Part shown: in pieces, positions 18,383 through 26,227 of the stretch | How the letters are laid out: the number at the start of each line of letters is the position of its first letter | How positions within the stretch are numbered: the first letter of the stretch is position 1 | From: Bacteroidia bacterium | GTDB lineage: Bacteria > Bacteroidota > Bacteroidia > NS11-12g > UBA9320 | NCBI GenBank assembly: GCA_028339355.1 | Contig: JAOLBX010000019.1 | Coordinates: 1-34,119 of the forward strand | Length of the DNA stretch: 34,119 bases | Direction: 5' to 3' | Notes under the pieces: generated by a model | The model's database searches: none | The model's input: only the letters and a program-made list of their open reading frames with translations | What the model was told of the DNA's origin: nothing | Program-made: the position numbers and the translations under genes

Positions 18383-18492
18383 GATTTATCAAACTGATAA
18401 ATCTGATTGGTCTAAATTTTTAGACTAAAGGTTAGATAAGAGTCTGATAGACTCTACAAGAAAAAAACAACAGTTTTCACTGTGGTTTTTTT
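18383..18492 (+). repeat. Structured intergenic element, copy 1, ending in a terminator
   Basis: Three perfect hairpins follow one another: GATTTATCA/TGATAAATC (18383-18403), GTCTAAA/TTTAGAC (18410-18425) and AGAGTCT/AGACTCT (18439-18455). A fourth stem, AAAAAACAACAG/CTGTGGTTTTTT, ends in seven Ts at 18486-18492. About 57 bases (18404-18460) are repeated at 22960-23016 with both inner hairpins kept. The element sits downstream of the convergent cytochrome gene block. A short non-coding RNA or a terminator module read on the plus strand fits. The flanks 18173-18382 and 18493-18683 show no gene. Confidence 0.6.
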
Positions 18493-18683
18493 ATGCCTTG
18501 AAATTAGTCAAGCTTGCTTGGGATAAATTATAGATGTAAAAAAAGAAACCACACAATGGCCATAGACTTGGGTAAAGCCATCACTTCAGATAGATGACTT
18601 TAGTATAGTGGGAGAAGTCAATCTGCGACTCGCTACAAAGCTGTCTAGGCAAAGCTTTTAAAAGTCAGTAGTGTTTTTGTAAT

Positions 18684-19562
18684 CTACTGCAAACCCAATG
18701 TTTTACACCAATCCCTAATAGCTTGCCTATCTGCATTTGAAATATTGCTGTGATCAAATTCAGTGGCATTCTCAAAGGGTGGAGGCATTTTTAATTCATC
18801 CAACGGGTAATTCTCAAAGTGCTGAGTGCATTGTGGTCGATGACAAGGAGTACAAGAATTCTGAATATCTGTCGTATGTGGTTGATGAAATTCTTGCCCA
18901 ATTATGGAGTAAGGATTGTTTCCTGTAAAAGGGACAAGTAGTTCTGCTGTGTCAGCAGGATTTTTTAATTGGTCAACCGCTGGTGTATGTAGAAATGGGC
19001 TTGCCATATGACAATTTTGGCACTTATCTGCAGCTACCACACTTGGTGTCATCCAGGCATCATTGTATCCATCTTCCCCTGGTTTAGGAGAATTATTTGC
19101 GTCACCATTATCTACTATTGAAAAGAAACAAGTTTCGCCTGTAGACAGCTTATGACCAATAACACCCAAGCCACCATCACGACAGAAGGTGATGAATACC
19201 ACATCTGGATTTTCAGTGCCATCAGCATTCAACCCTTGATAGCGACCCACTTTATTCCCAGTTTGACAGGCCATGCCAAAAGCCCATGGATTGTCACAAT
19301 CATTTGGATTTGTACTACCATTTCCTTCTTCCCCTCCAGGGAATGTAACAGGAATACCGTTTTTAGTGGCTGGCACTTCTATAGCATCAGCACAACTAAA
19401 TTTGGGCAATGGGCCCATAACTGCTTCACATTCATACGCATGGTCGAGTGCGGTTCTTGATGTATCTATTGTAATGTCATGAGACTTCTCTGCACAAGAT
19501 TCTATAATAAATATGAGAGAGAGTATTCCAAAAACAATTAGTATGACAGTATTTTTTTTCAT
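18684..19562 (-). CDS. Lipoprotein with two c-type haem motifs
   Basis: Taking ATG at 19562 (MKKNTVILIVFG; a GTG nine bases upstream is the alternative) gives 292 residues. The signal peptide ends in IIESC, so Cys23 is the lipid anchor. Two CxxCH haem-binding motifs, CQNCH (181-185) and CTPCH (237-241), lie in the second half. KMPPPF near residue 258 may supply an axial Met, as in cytochromes with DxMPPP loops. The first half has many Cys, with a segment FITFCRDGGLGVIGHKLSTGETCFF. It is the last gene of the exported haem block, 57 bases after the barrel gene. A di-haem electron carrier or oxidase-like protein on the membrane surface is likely; substrate unknown. Confidence 0.85.
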   Translation of the reverse strand: MKKNTVILIVFGILSLIFIIESCAEKSHDITIDTSRTALDHAYECEAVMGPLPKFSCADAIEVPATKNGIPVTFPGGEEGNGSTNPNDCDNPWAFGMACQTGNKVGRYQGLNADGTENPDVVFITFCRDGGLGVIGHKLSTGETCFFSIVDNGDANNSPKPGEDGYNDAWMTPSVVAADKCQNCHMASPFLHTPAVDQLKNPADTAELLVPFTGNNPYSIIGQEFHQPHTTDIQNSCTPCHRPQCTQHFENYPLDELKMPPPFENATEFDHSNISNADRQAIRDWCKTLGLQ

Positions 19563-19628
19563 TTTGTTCACTTCTACGAATTTTAGTAATTATTATAATT
19601 TTAGTGCTTAATTTCTTACTGTTTATTA

Positions 19629-20555
19629 TCAAAACACCCTAAGGATATTAAACCCAAATGAGATATCACCTTTTGACCAATCACCAAGTGCTTCCGTCAG
19701 AAATGCCCCATCGTTACTCGCTCTTGAATTGGTAAATAGCAACTGGAAAACATGACCTCCTGTTTCTATATCCATTCCCATGGTCAACGGATTTTGGTAT
19801 AAGGCGTCTTTGTTTTTGCTAAAATTATAGGCATAATCCATATTTACACTTAGCCGTTTAGTGAGTTTATATCTTCCACCTACGGCAAGTAGAAGTTGAT
19901 TCCAAGGTTGTGGAAATAGAAAATATGAGAGAGATTCAGTATTAGAAATAGTTGTCTTTGCAAAATTTAAGTCTACTACATTTTGACGAACATAAATAGG
20001 TGCAATCTCCAAAGATAATTTTTCAGAAAATCGCCTTGATGCTAAAATTTGTGTTGTGTAAGCAAATCGGTCAAAAAACAATAAGCCAGGATAAGAGTTT
20101 TTGCTCAAAAGCGTGTTTATATCCATACTAGTATAAAGAACCAGGTTAATTGGCATTTTATCAGATTGTTGATAGCACCTGAACTTAGCAGCTCCCGAAT
20201 AGGTTTTTTCATAACTATCTCTGCTAATACCAAGTTGTAATCTATTACTAACACCATACAAAAATTGAATTTTAGTATTGGCTTGGTCTAAACCATAAAA
20301 TTCTCTTATCCCTCCTTTAACTGACCCAAAACGGTGGGCTACGATTAAATACAAGTCGCCTTTATGGACAATCTTTGTAGATTGTATATTTCCAATTTGT
20401 AGTGCCTTAAAAGCAGGTGGTTCGAATTTTGTTTTCTCTTGGCTTAAACTGTCCAATTCTTTCAATAAATCATCATCCTGAGTGAAGCCAAAATTCACAA
20501 AGCCTACTACTAAGCCTAAGGCAAAAATTGATTTTAATATTGAGCTATTATACAT
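19629..20555 (-). CDS. DUF5777-family beta-barrel protein
   Basis: A 308-residue protein with a signal peptide (MYNSSILKSIFALGL to GFTQ) and then many alternating-hydrophobic strands, typical of a small outer-membrane barrel. The C-terminal part matches my recollection of DUF5777: GGHVFQLLFTNSRASND, then WSKGDISFGFNILRVF with the terminal aromatic. Genes of this type are often found next to cytochrome c genes in flavobacteria. Here it starts four bases after the mono-haem lipoprotein gene, so the two are probably cotranslated. A pore or surface scaffold for the haem proteins is plausible but not shown. Confidence 0.85.
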   Translation of the reverse strand: MYNSSILKSIFALGLVVGFVNFGFTQDDDLLKELDSLSQEKTKFEPPAFKALQIGNIQSTKIVHKGDLYLIVAHRFGSVKGGIREFYGLDQANTKIQFLYGVSNRLQLGISRDSYEKTYSGAAKFRCYQQSDKMPINLVLYTSMDINTLLSKNSYPGLLFFDRFAYTTQILASRRFSEKLSLEIAPIYVRQNVVDLNFAKTTISNTESLSYFLFPQPWNQLLLAVGGRYKLTKRLSVNMDYAYNFSKNKDALYQNPLTMGMDIETGGHVFQLLFTNSRASNDGAFLTEALGDWSKGDISFGFNILRVF

Positions 20556-20559
20556 TGAT

Positions 20560-20934
20560 TTAGTTCTCTAAATATCCATTTTGCACCCATTCATCAAATA
20601 ATGCTCGTGTTTGAGCAGGCAACAAACCTGATGTTGGCATAGGGTCAGCAGCGTCATTAATACGCTGAATGAGCATACCACTTTCTGCCGAATTACGTAC
20701 CTGACTGTAATTTTCCAATAGCAAATTGCCTTGTGGATTGCTTCCCCCGTGACAACTGATACAGCTGTTATAAATCACCTTACTAATATGCGTTTGATAC
20801 GTTACCGTGTCACCTTGATTAGTAGACGAGGTTGGCTCAACGCTTTCAGGAATAAACCCTTTTGTACAACTTGTAAGCAGCATTACCGCAAAAAATATAA
20901 GGAGCAGAAAATTTACTTGTGCTATTTTTTTCAT
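20560..20934 (-). CDS. Mono-haem cytochrome c lipoprotein
   Basis: A 124-residue protein. The signal peptide ends in LLTSC, lipidated at Cys23. One haem motif, CISCH, lies at residues 58-62 in the context YNSCISCHGGSNPQG, and DPMPTSG near residue 98 is the likely axial-Met loop. This is the short cytochrome found in planctomycete and Bacteroidota electron-transfer modules. It is followed four bases later by the DUF5777 barrel. It would carry single electrons at the outer or inner membrane surface. Confidence 0.88.
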   Translation of the reverse strand: MKKIAQVNFLLLIFFAVMLLTSCTKGFIPESVEPTSSTNQGDTVTYQTHISKVIYNSCISCHGGSNPQGNLLLENYSQVRNSAESGMLIQRINDAADPMPTSGLLPAQTRALFDEWVQNGYLEN

Positions 20935-21021
20935 GAATACTATTTAAAAATATACTCCTTTCTTTCTTGAGTGAACCATTGGAAATTCATCTTCTATGGT
21001 TCGCTAGACTTATTAATTATA

Positions 21022-21495
21022 TTATTTAGTAGCAGTAATTGTAGATGTACAACCAAATTCTGTATCCGTAGAAGTAGTTGTAAAACTATTATCCGTCAGC
21101 ATATAAGTTTCATTAGTACAATTTCCCTCTAAACAAAGAGTCATTTGGGTGGCATCGATAATTTCCCATGTACCTTCTCCTTCTTCTGTGCCAACAACAG
21201 TTCCGTTTTCTGTTACGCTACCCGAAAAAGTATATGTTCCGTCTGCAGCGAATGTAAGTGCAGCCAAAGTACAAATTTCTACTCCATCTACTGTATCGCA
21301 GCCAAATTTTTGTGTCTCATTATCAGCAGGATCATTGCAATCTTTATCTACAATTTCGTTTACGTTCCAAGTGCCAACCAATTTTGTCTTGTTTTCTTCT
21401 ACAACATTATTTACTGTTACAGGATCGTCCTTTTTACACGAAGAAAATATTGCTAGTCCTAACGTGAAAAGAAGCATTAAATTTTTGAAATTCAT
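21022..21495 (-). CDS. Lipocalin-like lipoprotein
   Basis: A 157-residue protein with a lipobox IFSSC (Cys20) and a single lipocalin-like barrel: KLVGTWNVNEI opens the first strand, and LTFAADGTYTFSG and GEGTWEIID are typical of the Bacteroidota lipocalin_4 group. Six or more cysteines in the mature part suggest disulphides (CNDPADN, FGCDTVDGVEICT, LCLEGNC, FGCTST). It is the first gene after the AraC regulator and 88 bases from it. Ligand unknown; a small hydrophobic cofactor or a sensory role for the regulator are both possible. Confidence 0.8.
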   Translation of the reverse strand: MNFKNLMLLFTLGLAIFSSCKKDDPVTVNNVVEENKTKLVGTWNVNEIVDKDCNDPADNETQKFGCDTVDGVEICTLAALTFAADGTYTFSGSVTENGTVVGTEEGEGTWEIIDATQMTLCLEGNCTNETYMLTDNSFTTTSTDTEFGCTSTITATK

Positions 21496-21556
21496 TTTGT
21501 TTTAATATTTATTTACCTCAAAAGAACTTCAGAGGTTAAATTAAATTGTTCATTTC

Positions 21557-21591
21557 AGTCTTAATTAAGTCCTACTGCTTCTATTAAGACT
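21557..21591. promoter_or_regulatory. Inverted repeat between regulator and lipocalin gene
   Basis: AGTCTTAA and TTAAGACT form a perfect 8-base inverted repeat separated by 19 bases, and TTAAGACTTCTTAA at 21584-21597 is itself a palindrome that includes the AraC stop codon. No T-run follows. Position upstream of the exported haem block makes an operator a possibility. Confidence 0.3.
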
Positions 21592-22729
21592 TCTTAATGG
21601 ACTTTTCATACTGTTTTGGAGACATTCCTTCCAGCTTCTTGAAAGCAGTATAAAATGTTGATTTAGAGGAAAATCCAGATTTAATTGCTAGTCCTAATAG
21701 TGTAAACTGTGATGCTTTTGGAGATTCCAATAATTGTTTAAATTTCTCGATTCGAAATTCATTTATGAGCTGATAAAAATTGATATTACCGCATGCATTA
21801 ATAAGGCGAGAAAGCTCTTTTTCTTTTACATCTAAATCCTTTGCCAAGGAACGCAGGTTGAGTTTGGGATTAATGAACAACTCACGTTCACGTATTTTTT
21901 CTTTGATTTGAGTAAACTTACGAATGTCTTGTTCTGTTTTAATTGGTTCCTCGGCACACCCTTGTTCTTTTACTTCGACCAACTTATCATCTTCATCTAA
22001 CAAAATATCTCCTTGACCCTCTTCCAAATTCAACTTTTCATCATCAGCAGCTAGAAAAAGACGTTTTCTAAAAATTTCAGGTTGCGAAAATCCTTTGTGA
22101 GCAATCCAAAAAATCATAAATGCGGTTAACCCTAAAGCAGCGGTGTCAATTGAACTCTCTACAATTTCTAAATGTGATAAATCATATATAAAAGTGGAGA
22201 TACTTAAAAGATGGATTAGAATGTTCAGCCCAAAGATGCTTTTCAACCAAGTAAGCGATTTGTTGTCCAAATTGGAATAAAAATCAGTAAGTTTCTCCTT
22301 ATGATTTTGCAATATTTTGAAGGCATAGACCATTAGTGCAATTTCCAATAAGTAAATGATCGCTTCATACTTAGTCACGGCATTTTCCTTGAAAAATGAG
22401 CCGTTATAATGAAGTAGAATATTATGAATGATGCCAGGAATGAAAAGTAAGAAGTGCCAATTTTCAATCTTTTTGTTTATGGTAATAAGCAAATAAAAAA
22501 ACAATAAAGGAAGTGAAAGTAAGAAGGGTTCTATAGTTAATCCTGCATACCCTATTTCATTAAGAATATCCTTAAAAAACTGAAAGGCATTACTCCATAA
22601 AAATATACCCAACAAAATATTAGCTTTTTTATTGTCGGATTTGGTTGTGAAAAATAATAAACCTAGCATTAGTGCATTTGATAGTACAAATACATATACC
22701 AAAATTTCGATCATATCATATATTTCCAT
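21584..22729 (-). CDS. Membrane-anchored AraC-family transcriptional regulator
   Basis: A 381-residue protein. Residues 1 to about 225 form roughly seven hydrophobic helices, then a charged linker with many acidic residues (LEEGQGDILLDEDDKL). The AraC DNA-binding domain follows from about residue 285. It has two helix-turn-helix motifs, LRSLAKDLDVKEKELSRLIN and LGLAIKSGFSSKSTFYTAFKKLEGMSPKQYEK. This layout is common in Bacteroidota, where the membrane part is thought to sense an envelope signal. It leads the row of exported haem and lipoprotein genes on the same strand and faces the decarboxylase-like gene across 451 bases, so it is the obvious candidate to control both. Confidence 0.9.
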   Translation of the reverse strand: MEIYDMIEILVYVFVLSNALMLGLLFFTTKSDNKKANILLGIFLWSNAFQFFKDILNEIGYAGLTIEPFLLSLPLLFFYLLITINKKIENWHFLLFIPGIIHNILLHYNGSFFKENAVTKYEAIIYLLEIALMVYAFKILQNHKEKLTDFYSNLDNKSLTWLKSIFGLNILIHLLSISTFIYDLSHLEIVESSIDTAALGLTAFMIFWIAHKGFSQPEIFRKRLFLAADDEKLNLEEGQGDILLDEDDKLVEVKEQGCAEEPIKTEQDIRKFTQIKEKIRERELFINPKLNLRSLAKDLDVKEKELSRLINACGNINFYQLINEFRIEKFKQLLESPKASQFTLLGLAIKSGFSSKSTFYTAFKKLEGMSPKQYEKSIKKS

Positions 22730-22903
22730 CTAACGATACAATGATACTTTAAATTTGGTTTTCCTCAATTTTTGATAGGTATTAAAGCTTACAATCTTTA
22801 AAGCTAGAGTCTCTCGAAATTCTTATTAGGTAACTATTAGCCACTGTAATCAATTACTCAATGGTAATATTGAAAGAATTTACAATGAACAAACTTTAAA
22901 AAA

Positions 22904-23056
22904 GGTTCGACATAAGGAGCCTCAGGGCTACTCAATAGGGTTTATCGAACCAGCAAATTTGATTGGTCTAAATTTTTAGACTAAAGATTCGATAAGAGTC
23001 TTATAGACTCTATCAGAGCGGAATAGTTGAATTTTAATTCTCTATTCCACTTTTTT
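22904..23056 (+). repeat. Structured intergenic element, copy 2, with alternative pairings
   Basis: TTATCGAACC at 22942-22951 can pair either with GGTTCGA upstream (22904-22910) or with TTCGATAA downstream (22988-22995). Between and after these sit GTCTAAA/TTTAGAC (22966-22981) and AGAGTCT/AGACTCT (22995-23011), both also present in copy 1. A terminator-like hairpin with six Ts follows (23017-23056). The element precedes the decarboxylase-family gene by 125 bases. Mutually exclusive stems before a terminator are the hallmark of attenuators and riboswitches. No plus-strand promoter consensus was found upstream. The remaining 22730-22903 holds no gene. Confidence 0.55.
23017..23056 (+). terminator. 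AGCGGAATAG-family hairpin, copy A
   Basis: AGCGGAATAGTTGAA and TTCTCTATTCCACT form an imperfect stem around TTTTAA, followed by six Ts. It shares AATAGTTGAATTTT and CTATTCC with hairpins at 23942-23978 and 32270-32309. The stem here has two or three mismatches compared with the 32270 copy. Confidence 0.6.
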
Positions 23057-23180
23057 GTTTTTACAAAGTTGCCTGTTATGTCTAAAAAGAAATTGACGTT
23101 TAGTCCTAGAATAAATTTTTACTTCTTGGTTGAGACCTGTGGTGTAAGTAAACTTGCGCTAGAAAATAACTTATTCAATA

Positions 23181-23921
23181 ATGAGAAACCAAATAAAACC
23201 TTTACAGTTTGTAAGTATTTTAGTTGTCTTACTTTTTTCTTTTGCTTGCAATAGTGCAAAGCACGACCAGGATATTGGTGAGAGTTATGCAGATGTAAAT
23301 ATAATTTCTGCAATGAAAAAAGTGATGTGGAGTGGCGAGTTACAAGGTAAAATTGATCTAGATACAATAACGAATAAAAGTGGATTGCAAGGGATTGGCC
23401 CGCAAAGTTATTTGAAAGGAGAAATCTTAGTTTTGGATGGTAAAAGCTACGTTTCAAAAGTGCTGACAGACAGTACTATGAGTGTTACTGAAACATATCA
23501 AACCAAAGCACCTTTTTTTGTTTATTCTCGTGTAAACGAATGGCAGGCAATAAAAATTCCTGATGCTGTAAAAGATATAAAATCTCTAGAAAAGTTTGTA
23601 AACGAACGAACGACTAACGCCAAACGACCTTTCGCATTTAAAGTAGTGGGTAAAATAAATAATGCGATTATTCATATCCAAAATTTACCCAAAGGTACCC
23701 AAGTATCATCTCCCAAAGAAGCCCATCAAGGTCAGGTAAATTATCAATTAAATCAAGAGGACGTAGAAATTTTGGGTTTCTTTTCCACTGAGCACCAGCG
23801 TGTTTTTACGCATCACGATACGTTTATGCACCTTCATCTGATTACCCAAGACCGAACTAAAATGGGACATTTAGATAATGCTGAGTTTGGAAATATTACA
23901 CTCTATCTGCCGGTCAGATAA
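23181..23921 (+). CDS. Lipoprotein of the alpha-acetolactate decarboxylase family
   Basis: A 246-residue protein with a signal peptide ending LLFSFAC (lipid anchor Cys23). The fold matches acetolactate decarboxylase: LKGEILVLDGKSY (about 78-90) corresponds to the family's 'LDGE-IVLDG' strand with its conserved Glu (E81). The zinc ligands are seen as H217-x-H219 and H230 in MHLHLITQDRTKMGH. The spacing of 2 and 11 residues agrees with the known enzyme. The enzyme makes acetoin from acetolactate, but here it is exported and membrane-anchored, which is unusual for catabolic use. It is divergent from the AraC regulator and flanked by hairpins A and B. It may act on another beta-keto or hydroxy acid. 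Confidence 0.82.
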   Translation: MRNQIKPLQFVSILVVLLFSFACNSAKHDQDIGESYADVNIISAMKKVMWSGELQGKIDLDTITNKSGLQGIGPQSYLKGEILVLDGKSYVSKVLTDSTMSVTETYQTKAPFFVYSRVNEWQAIKIPDAVKDIKSLEKFVNERTTNAKRPFAFKVVGKINNAIIHIQNLPKGTQVSSPKEAHQGQVNYQLNQEDVEILGFFSTEHQRVFTHHDTFMHLHLITQDRTKMGHLDNAEFGNITLYLPVR

Positions 23922-23941
23922 TATACTAAAAACCACTACCA

Positions 23942-23978
23942 CGGTAAAATAGTTGAATTTTGATTCACTATTCCGCTT
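23942..23978 (+). repeat. AGCGGAATAG-family hairpin, copy B
   Basis: Shares AATAGTTGAATTTT and TTCACTATTCCGCTT with the copies at 23017 and 32270, but the left arm has decayed (GGTAAAATAG), so the stem is weaker. It lies 20 bases after the decarboxylase-family stop and probably serves as its terminator or is a remnant of one. Confidence 0.5.
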
Positions 23979-24082
23979 GTCCTGCAATTCCGGCAAAGCT
24001 ATTATGAAAGAAAAGGTCTTAACGAGCCTTTCCTTGTGTATGAGTGATTGGTGTTGGATGGTGGTTTGAATAGGGGAGAGAA

Positions 24083-24100
24083 GATTGACATGCGTCAATC
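24083..24100. promoter_or_regulatory. Inverted repeat GATTGAC-ATGC-GTCAATC
   Basis: A perfect seven-base inverted repeat directly before an ATG at 24101. That ATG opens a 61-codon frame (to 24286) with a hydrophobic start (MKKPIRNYSFCLLTPLSFLLG), which I do not accept as a gene without support. The repeat may be an operator or hairpin. Nothing else convincing is seen in 23979-24386. Confidence 0.3.
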
Positions 24101-24386
24101 ATGAAAAAACCTATCCGTAATTACTCCTTTTGTCTTCTCACACCTTTATCTTTTCTCTTAGGTCCTATAAACACTCGCTTTACGAACCCTAAATATGATA
24201 GTTATACTCCAAGGGTTGTTTACACTCCAAAAAATGGGTGTAGGGGTTATGCTTTGTCTCTGAAGCTATCTACGTCAATTATTTAGGTTAGCAAAAGAAT
24301 TTGATTAGTGTACTCTTTTAGGGTTTAAATTCGTTTAGCCACTAGTCAACCTAGTAATAGACTAGATTTAATAATATATTTACATC

Positions 24387-25469
24387 TTGAAATTTATTGT
24401 ATTCTCTTTACTCCTTATCTCAAACCTGCTCTCTGCACAGGACAGTACTTACTATCTATCTGCTCATAAAAAGTCTGATGATTCATTGAAGTATGAACTG
24501 AACCAAATAATCAAAAATCATACAGAGTTCCCTTATACCGCATCGTCAACAGATGTGTGGGACATACTAAAGCATACGGATAGAGATACAGCCAATTCAA
24601 ATAATGTAATCCTAATATATTCAGGGAGAAGTGTAGATGCTGCACAAGAATATAACAGTGCTGCTGGATGGAGTCGGGAACACGTTTGGGCAAAATCTAG
24701 AGGAGACTTTGGTACAAGCAATGGTGCAGGAACAGATGTGCATCATTTAAGACCTTGCGATGTTAGTGTCAACTCTACAAGGAATAATAGAAATTTTGAC
24801 ACTTGCATTACCTGCGTAGATGTAATAGATAATGGCTTCAATACAGGGTCTAAACGTGATGCTGATTTATGGACATTTGAACCGCCTGATGCAGTAAAAG
24901 GTGATGTAGCTAGAATGATATTCTATATGGCTGTCAGATATGAAGGAGAAGGCTCCGATCCTGATTTAGAGTTGACTAATACATTACTTAACAATACTGA
25001 CCAAAGTCCCTTACAAGCTCGCTTAAATACACTTCTTCATTGGAATAGGATTGATACAGTTAGCAACTGGGAACGTAATAGGAATAACATCATCGATAGC
25101 TTTTACCAGCACAACCGCAATCCTTTTATTGACCATCCTGAATTAGCTGAATATCTGTGGGGTGATAGTATTGGCTTGACTTGGATGTCAACATTGGCGG
25201 ATACAAGTAATAGTGCCAGTATCGATAAGTATCCTAATATTGAGTTTACGATTTATCCCAATCCTACTACAACTAGAATAAGTATTAAAGCTTCAACTAA
25301 CTTAATACAACAAAACATTATAATATACACTAGCGCAGGAGTAGAAGTATTGTCTGATGTGATTAAAGGAGAAGACACAGAAATAAATCTAGAAGGTCTT
25401 CCAGATGGAATGTATTTCATCAGCATAGGGGATGAATTTAAACAGCACTTTAGGGTGCTTAAAATATAA
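24387..25469 (+). CDS. Secreted endonuclease I with type IX sorting tail
   Basis: A 360-residue exported nuclease. The TTG start at 24387 gives an immediate signal peptide (MKFIVFSLLLISNLLSAQ), so it is very likely the true start. The endonuclease I (His-Me finger) core has SREHVWAKSRG (about 96-106), DVHHLRPCD (117-125) and the following NSTRNNRNFD, which supply the catalytic His and metal ligands. Residues about 280-360 form a Por-type C-terminal domain beginning IYPNPTTTRISI and ending in HFRVLKI, the signal for type IX secretion. It degrades DNA (or RNA) outside the cell, for nutrition or biofilm DNA. It begins the second half of the island cargo. Confidence 0.92.
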   Translation: MKFIVFSLLLISNLLSAQDSTYYLSAHKKSDDSLKYELNQIIKNHTEFPYTASSTDVWDILKHTDRDTANSNNVILIYSGRSVDAAQEYNSAAGWSREHVWAKSRGDFGTSNGAGTDVHHLRPCDVSVNSTRNNRNFDTCITCVDVIDNGFNTGSKRDADLWTFEPPDAVKGDVARMIFYMAVRYEGEGSDPDLELTNTLLNNTDQSPLQARLNTLLHWNRIDTVSNWERNRNNIIDSFYQHNRNPFIDHPELAEYLWGDSIGLTWMSTLADTSNSASIDKYPNIEFTIYPNPTTTRISIKASTNLIQQNIIIYTSAGVEVLSDVIKGEDTEINLEGLPDGMYFISIGDEFKQHFRVLKI

Positions 25470-25483
25470 AGAGGATAGTGCTA

Positions 25484-25726
25484 ATGCATAAAGACGCTTT
25501 TAATAGTTTATCACTCGATGAGAAAGCCGACCTTGTTTTTCAAAAAGATTCATTTGTTAATACTAGAGGTTACTATGGACAAACTATAAGCCTATATCTT
25601 GTCAATGGATTCTATGTCGAAGTATGGTATCTACCTAATGAAAATAGAATAGTCGATATTAGTTTACCGACGTCAAATCAACTAAGTCTTTATAAGACTC
25701 CGTTAAATCTTAATAGCCTACACTGA
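25484..25726 (+). CDS. Conserved small protein of unknown function
   Basis: An 80-residue soluble protein beginning MHKDAFNSLSLDEKADLVF, with GYYGQTISLYLVNGFYVEVWYLPNENRI in the middle. It resembles a group of short Bacteroidota proteins of unknown function with the same 'LY...FYVEVWY' core. I choose ATG at 25484 over GTG at 25478 because AGAGG at 25470-25474 is eight or nine bases before the ATG, one of the few Shine-Dalgarno-like sites in the window. It starts 14 bases after the nuclease stop, so the two may be one transcript. Confidence 0.7.
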   Translation: MHKDAFNSLSLDEKADLVFQKDSFVNTRGYYGQTISLYLVNGFYVEVWYLPNENRIVDISLPTSNQLSLYKTPLNLNSLH

Positions 25727-25842
25727 CTTTTGTTCTCTAAGAGCTCTATAAAAGCCTTGCTGTTCCTTTTTGTCTACCTCTGTACTTCATTCCAGTATTG
25801 TTTGCCATAACTATAGATACGTTGTTGTAAGGCGTTTTTCTT

Positions 25843-26226
25843 TTAAAAGTCAGCGTCAGTAATTACCAAAATATATTCGTGACTTGCTACTGCTCTCTGG
25901 TCATCAACGTCCGAAGTCCAATTGGATAATAATTTGTAATCTTTTATTAAAGTGTCGCCTAGGGCATTTGTGATTATTAAATCATTTCCGAACATAGCAG
26001 TTGGCTCAAAGAATTCTATCTGTTTTCCCCGTTTACTCCAAGCTGCGACATCCTTTTTCTCGTTCGGTTTTATTGTTTGGTCTATGTCGGTAGAATGGAT
26101 AATGTCTGAACCGTCAACATTGATAACAATTGAAGATTGGTTGTCGATATAATAATCGAGGTAAGTTTCCTTTTCGCAAGAGCTAAAGAAAAAAATTGCA
26201 AGGAATAGAATCGATACTTGTTTCAT
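25843..26226 (-). CDS. Short lipoprotein of unknown function
   Basis: A 127-residue protein with a lipobox (FFFSSC, Cys17) and a mature part of alternating strands: YYIDNQSSIVINVDGSDII, then KDVAAWSKRGKQIEFFEPT and HEYILVITDADF. No family recognised. It begins one base after the stop of the DUF6804-like gene, and three genes in a row (26871 to 25843) make a tight minus-strand operon of two lipoproteins and one membrane protein. Confidence 0.7.
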   Translation of the reverse strand: MKQVSILFLAIFFFSSCEKETYLDYYIDNQSSIVINVDGSDIIHSTDIDQTIKPNEKKDVAAWSKRGKQIEFFEPTAMFGNDLIITNALGDTLIKDYKLLSNWTSDVDDQRAVASHEYILVITDADF

Positions 26227-26227
26227 A

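Noticed and set aside
24101-24286. 61-codon frame with a hydrophobic start after an inverted repeat
   Set aside because: No recognisable fold or family, and the tail composition looks random. Kept only as a remark under the inverted repeat.
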